From NCBI GenBank assembly GCA_037447605.1, contig CM074804.1:1036220-1100219 (forward strand): 64,000 nucleotides of DNA. The letters are read 5' to 3'. Below are positions 63,330 through 64,000 of this stretch, in pieces. The position numbers and the translations under genes are program-made. The stretch comes from Zygnema circumcarinatum. Taxonomy: Eukaryota > Streptophyta > Zygnematophyceae > Zygnematales > Zygnemataceae. A model generated the notes under the pieces. That model had not been told where the DNA came from. It was given only the letters and a program-made list of their open reading frames with translations, and did not search any database. Positions within the stretch are counted from its first letter, which is position 1. Each line of letters opens with the position of its first letter.

Positions 63330-64000
63330 CTGTACCTCCCCTTGTTTTCAATTTCTTCATTTGCACTGAACACAACTTCTATGCACACTCCTCTCCCCTT
63401 CCCTTCGGTTCTATATCCCTCACTTCCTCCCTCCCTCTTTCCCTCATTCTTTCTTTCACACCTTTCACCAGCAGCGCACTATTTCCTTTTAAGACCAAAA
63501 ATGTAAGTGCTGAACATGTCCATCTCCCTCCCCCTTCCAAGGGTCACGTCACGCCTACGTGGCACCCGCCCTGTTTAAAGCCCAGGCAGCCCTGAGACCG
63601 GGAGGTCCAGTTCCTCGCCCATTGGTGGTCCCGTGAAACCGCCGTCTTATACAATCTCCCAGATTCTTTCTCTTCCTCCCTTCTCTCCCCTCTCTCCCTC
63701 CCTCCCACCCCTCCCACTTTGATAGAGTCGTCGCTACACTGTCCCCCCCTCTGCCTCCGCCGCACGTCCCCCCCCTCAGTTCGACAGAGTTGTCTTTACG
63801 CCCTCCCTCTCGCTGTCTCCCCCTCCCCTCCCCTCCCTCCCTCCCTCCCTTCCTACCTCCCTCCCCCTCTGCCCTCCACTTTGATTGAGTCGTCGCTACA
63901 CCCTCCCTCCCCCTCTCTCCCCCTCCCCTCCCTCTCGCCCTCCCCACCTCCCTTCCCCTCACTCTGAGAGAGTCGTCGATCCTTCCTCCCTCCCTCCCCT
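63330..64000. other. Pyrimidine-rich sequence with tandem repeat at right edge
   Basis: Probably intron or upstream part of the CIAO1-like gene. Includes GCCTACGTGGCACC near 63553 and a tandem repeat from 63718. No exon recognised. Confidence 0.5.
63718..64000. repeat. Minisatellite with GAGTCGTCGCTACAC-type unit
   Basis: TTTGATAGAGTCGTCGCTAC, TTCGACAGAGTTGTCTTTAC, TTTGATTGAGTCGTCGCTAC and AGAGAGTCGTCGAT recur at about 63719, 63780, 63880 and 63965, each followed by CCTCCCTC tracts. Confidence 0.8.

Overview
This window looks like nuclear DNA from a green plant of the streptophyte lineage. The genes are split by GT-AG introns (two are GC-AG). Several products are plastid or plant specific: STAY-GREEN, an LPA2-like photosystem II factor, Tha4/TatA, an arginine-rich tandem CCCH protein, a SAUL1-type U-box/ARM ligase and a HAK/KUP potassium transporter. 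The dense CACGTG motifs, very abundant CT/GA microsatellites and polypyrimidine or polypurine introns suggest a non-seed plant, but I cannot name the species from sequence alone.

Layout, left to right: end of a DUF3228-like gene (+); CCCH zinc-finger gene (+); alpha/beta-hydrolase gene (-) whose 3' end is duplicated in inverted orientation just downstream; STAY-GREEN Mg-dechelatase (+); single-exon trihelix factor (-); P-loop GTPase with a possible membrane tail (-); LPA2-like gene (+); a 10-N assembly gap flanked by two apparently identical 2,056-bp segments, most likely an assembly artefact; F-box/WD40 gene (-); U-box/ARM E3 ligase (+); 12-exon KUP transporter (-); cytosolic ENGase, GH85 (+); a transposon-rich stretch at 48.6-50.8 kb with PIF/Harbinger-like MITEs and two foldback elements; Tha4/TatA (+); cytochrome b5 (-); short-chain dehydrogenase (+); and a CIAO1/CIA1-type WD40 gene (-) that appears to run off the right edge.

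The genes do not form an operon or a cluster with one function. Three serve the chloroplast (chlorophyll degradation, PSII accumulation, Tat import). The others are housekeeping, signalling or transport genes. Exon joins were worked out by hand from splice consensus, reading-frame continuity and family resemblance; most junctions are phase-consistent, and uncertain ones are marked.

The most interesting non-genic signals are the inverted duplication behind the hydrolase gene (a potential natural hairpin-RNA locus), a near-perfect 116-bp foldback resembling a miRNA precursor, two tail-to-head Harbinger-like elements sharing one TAA target site, a dispersed ~90-bp repeat present three times, and a possible alternative 3' end that adds a membrane anchor to the GTPase.
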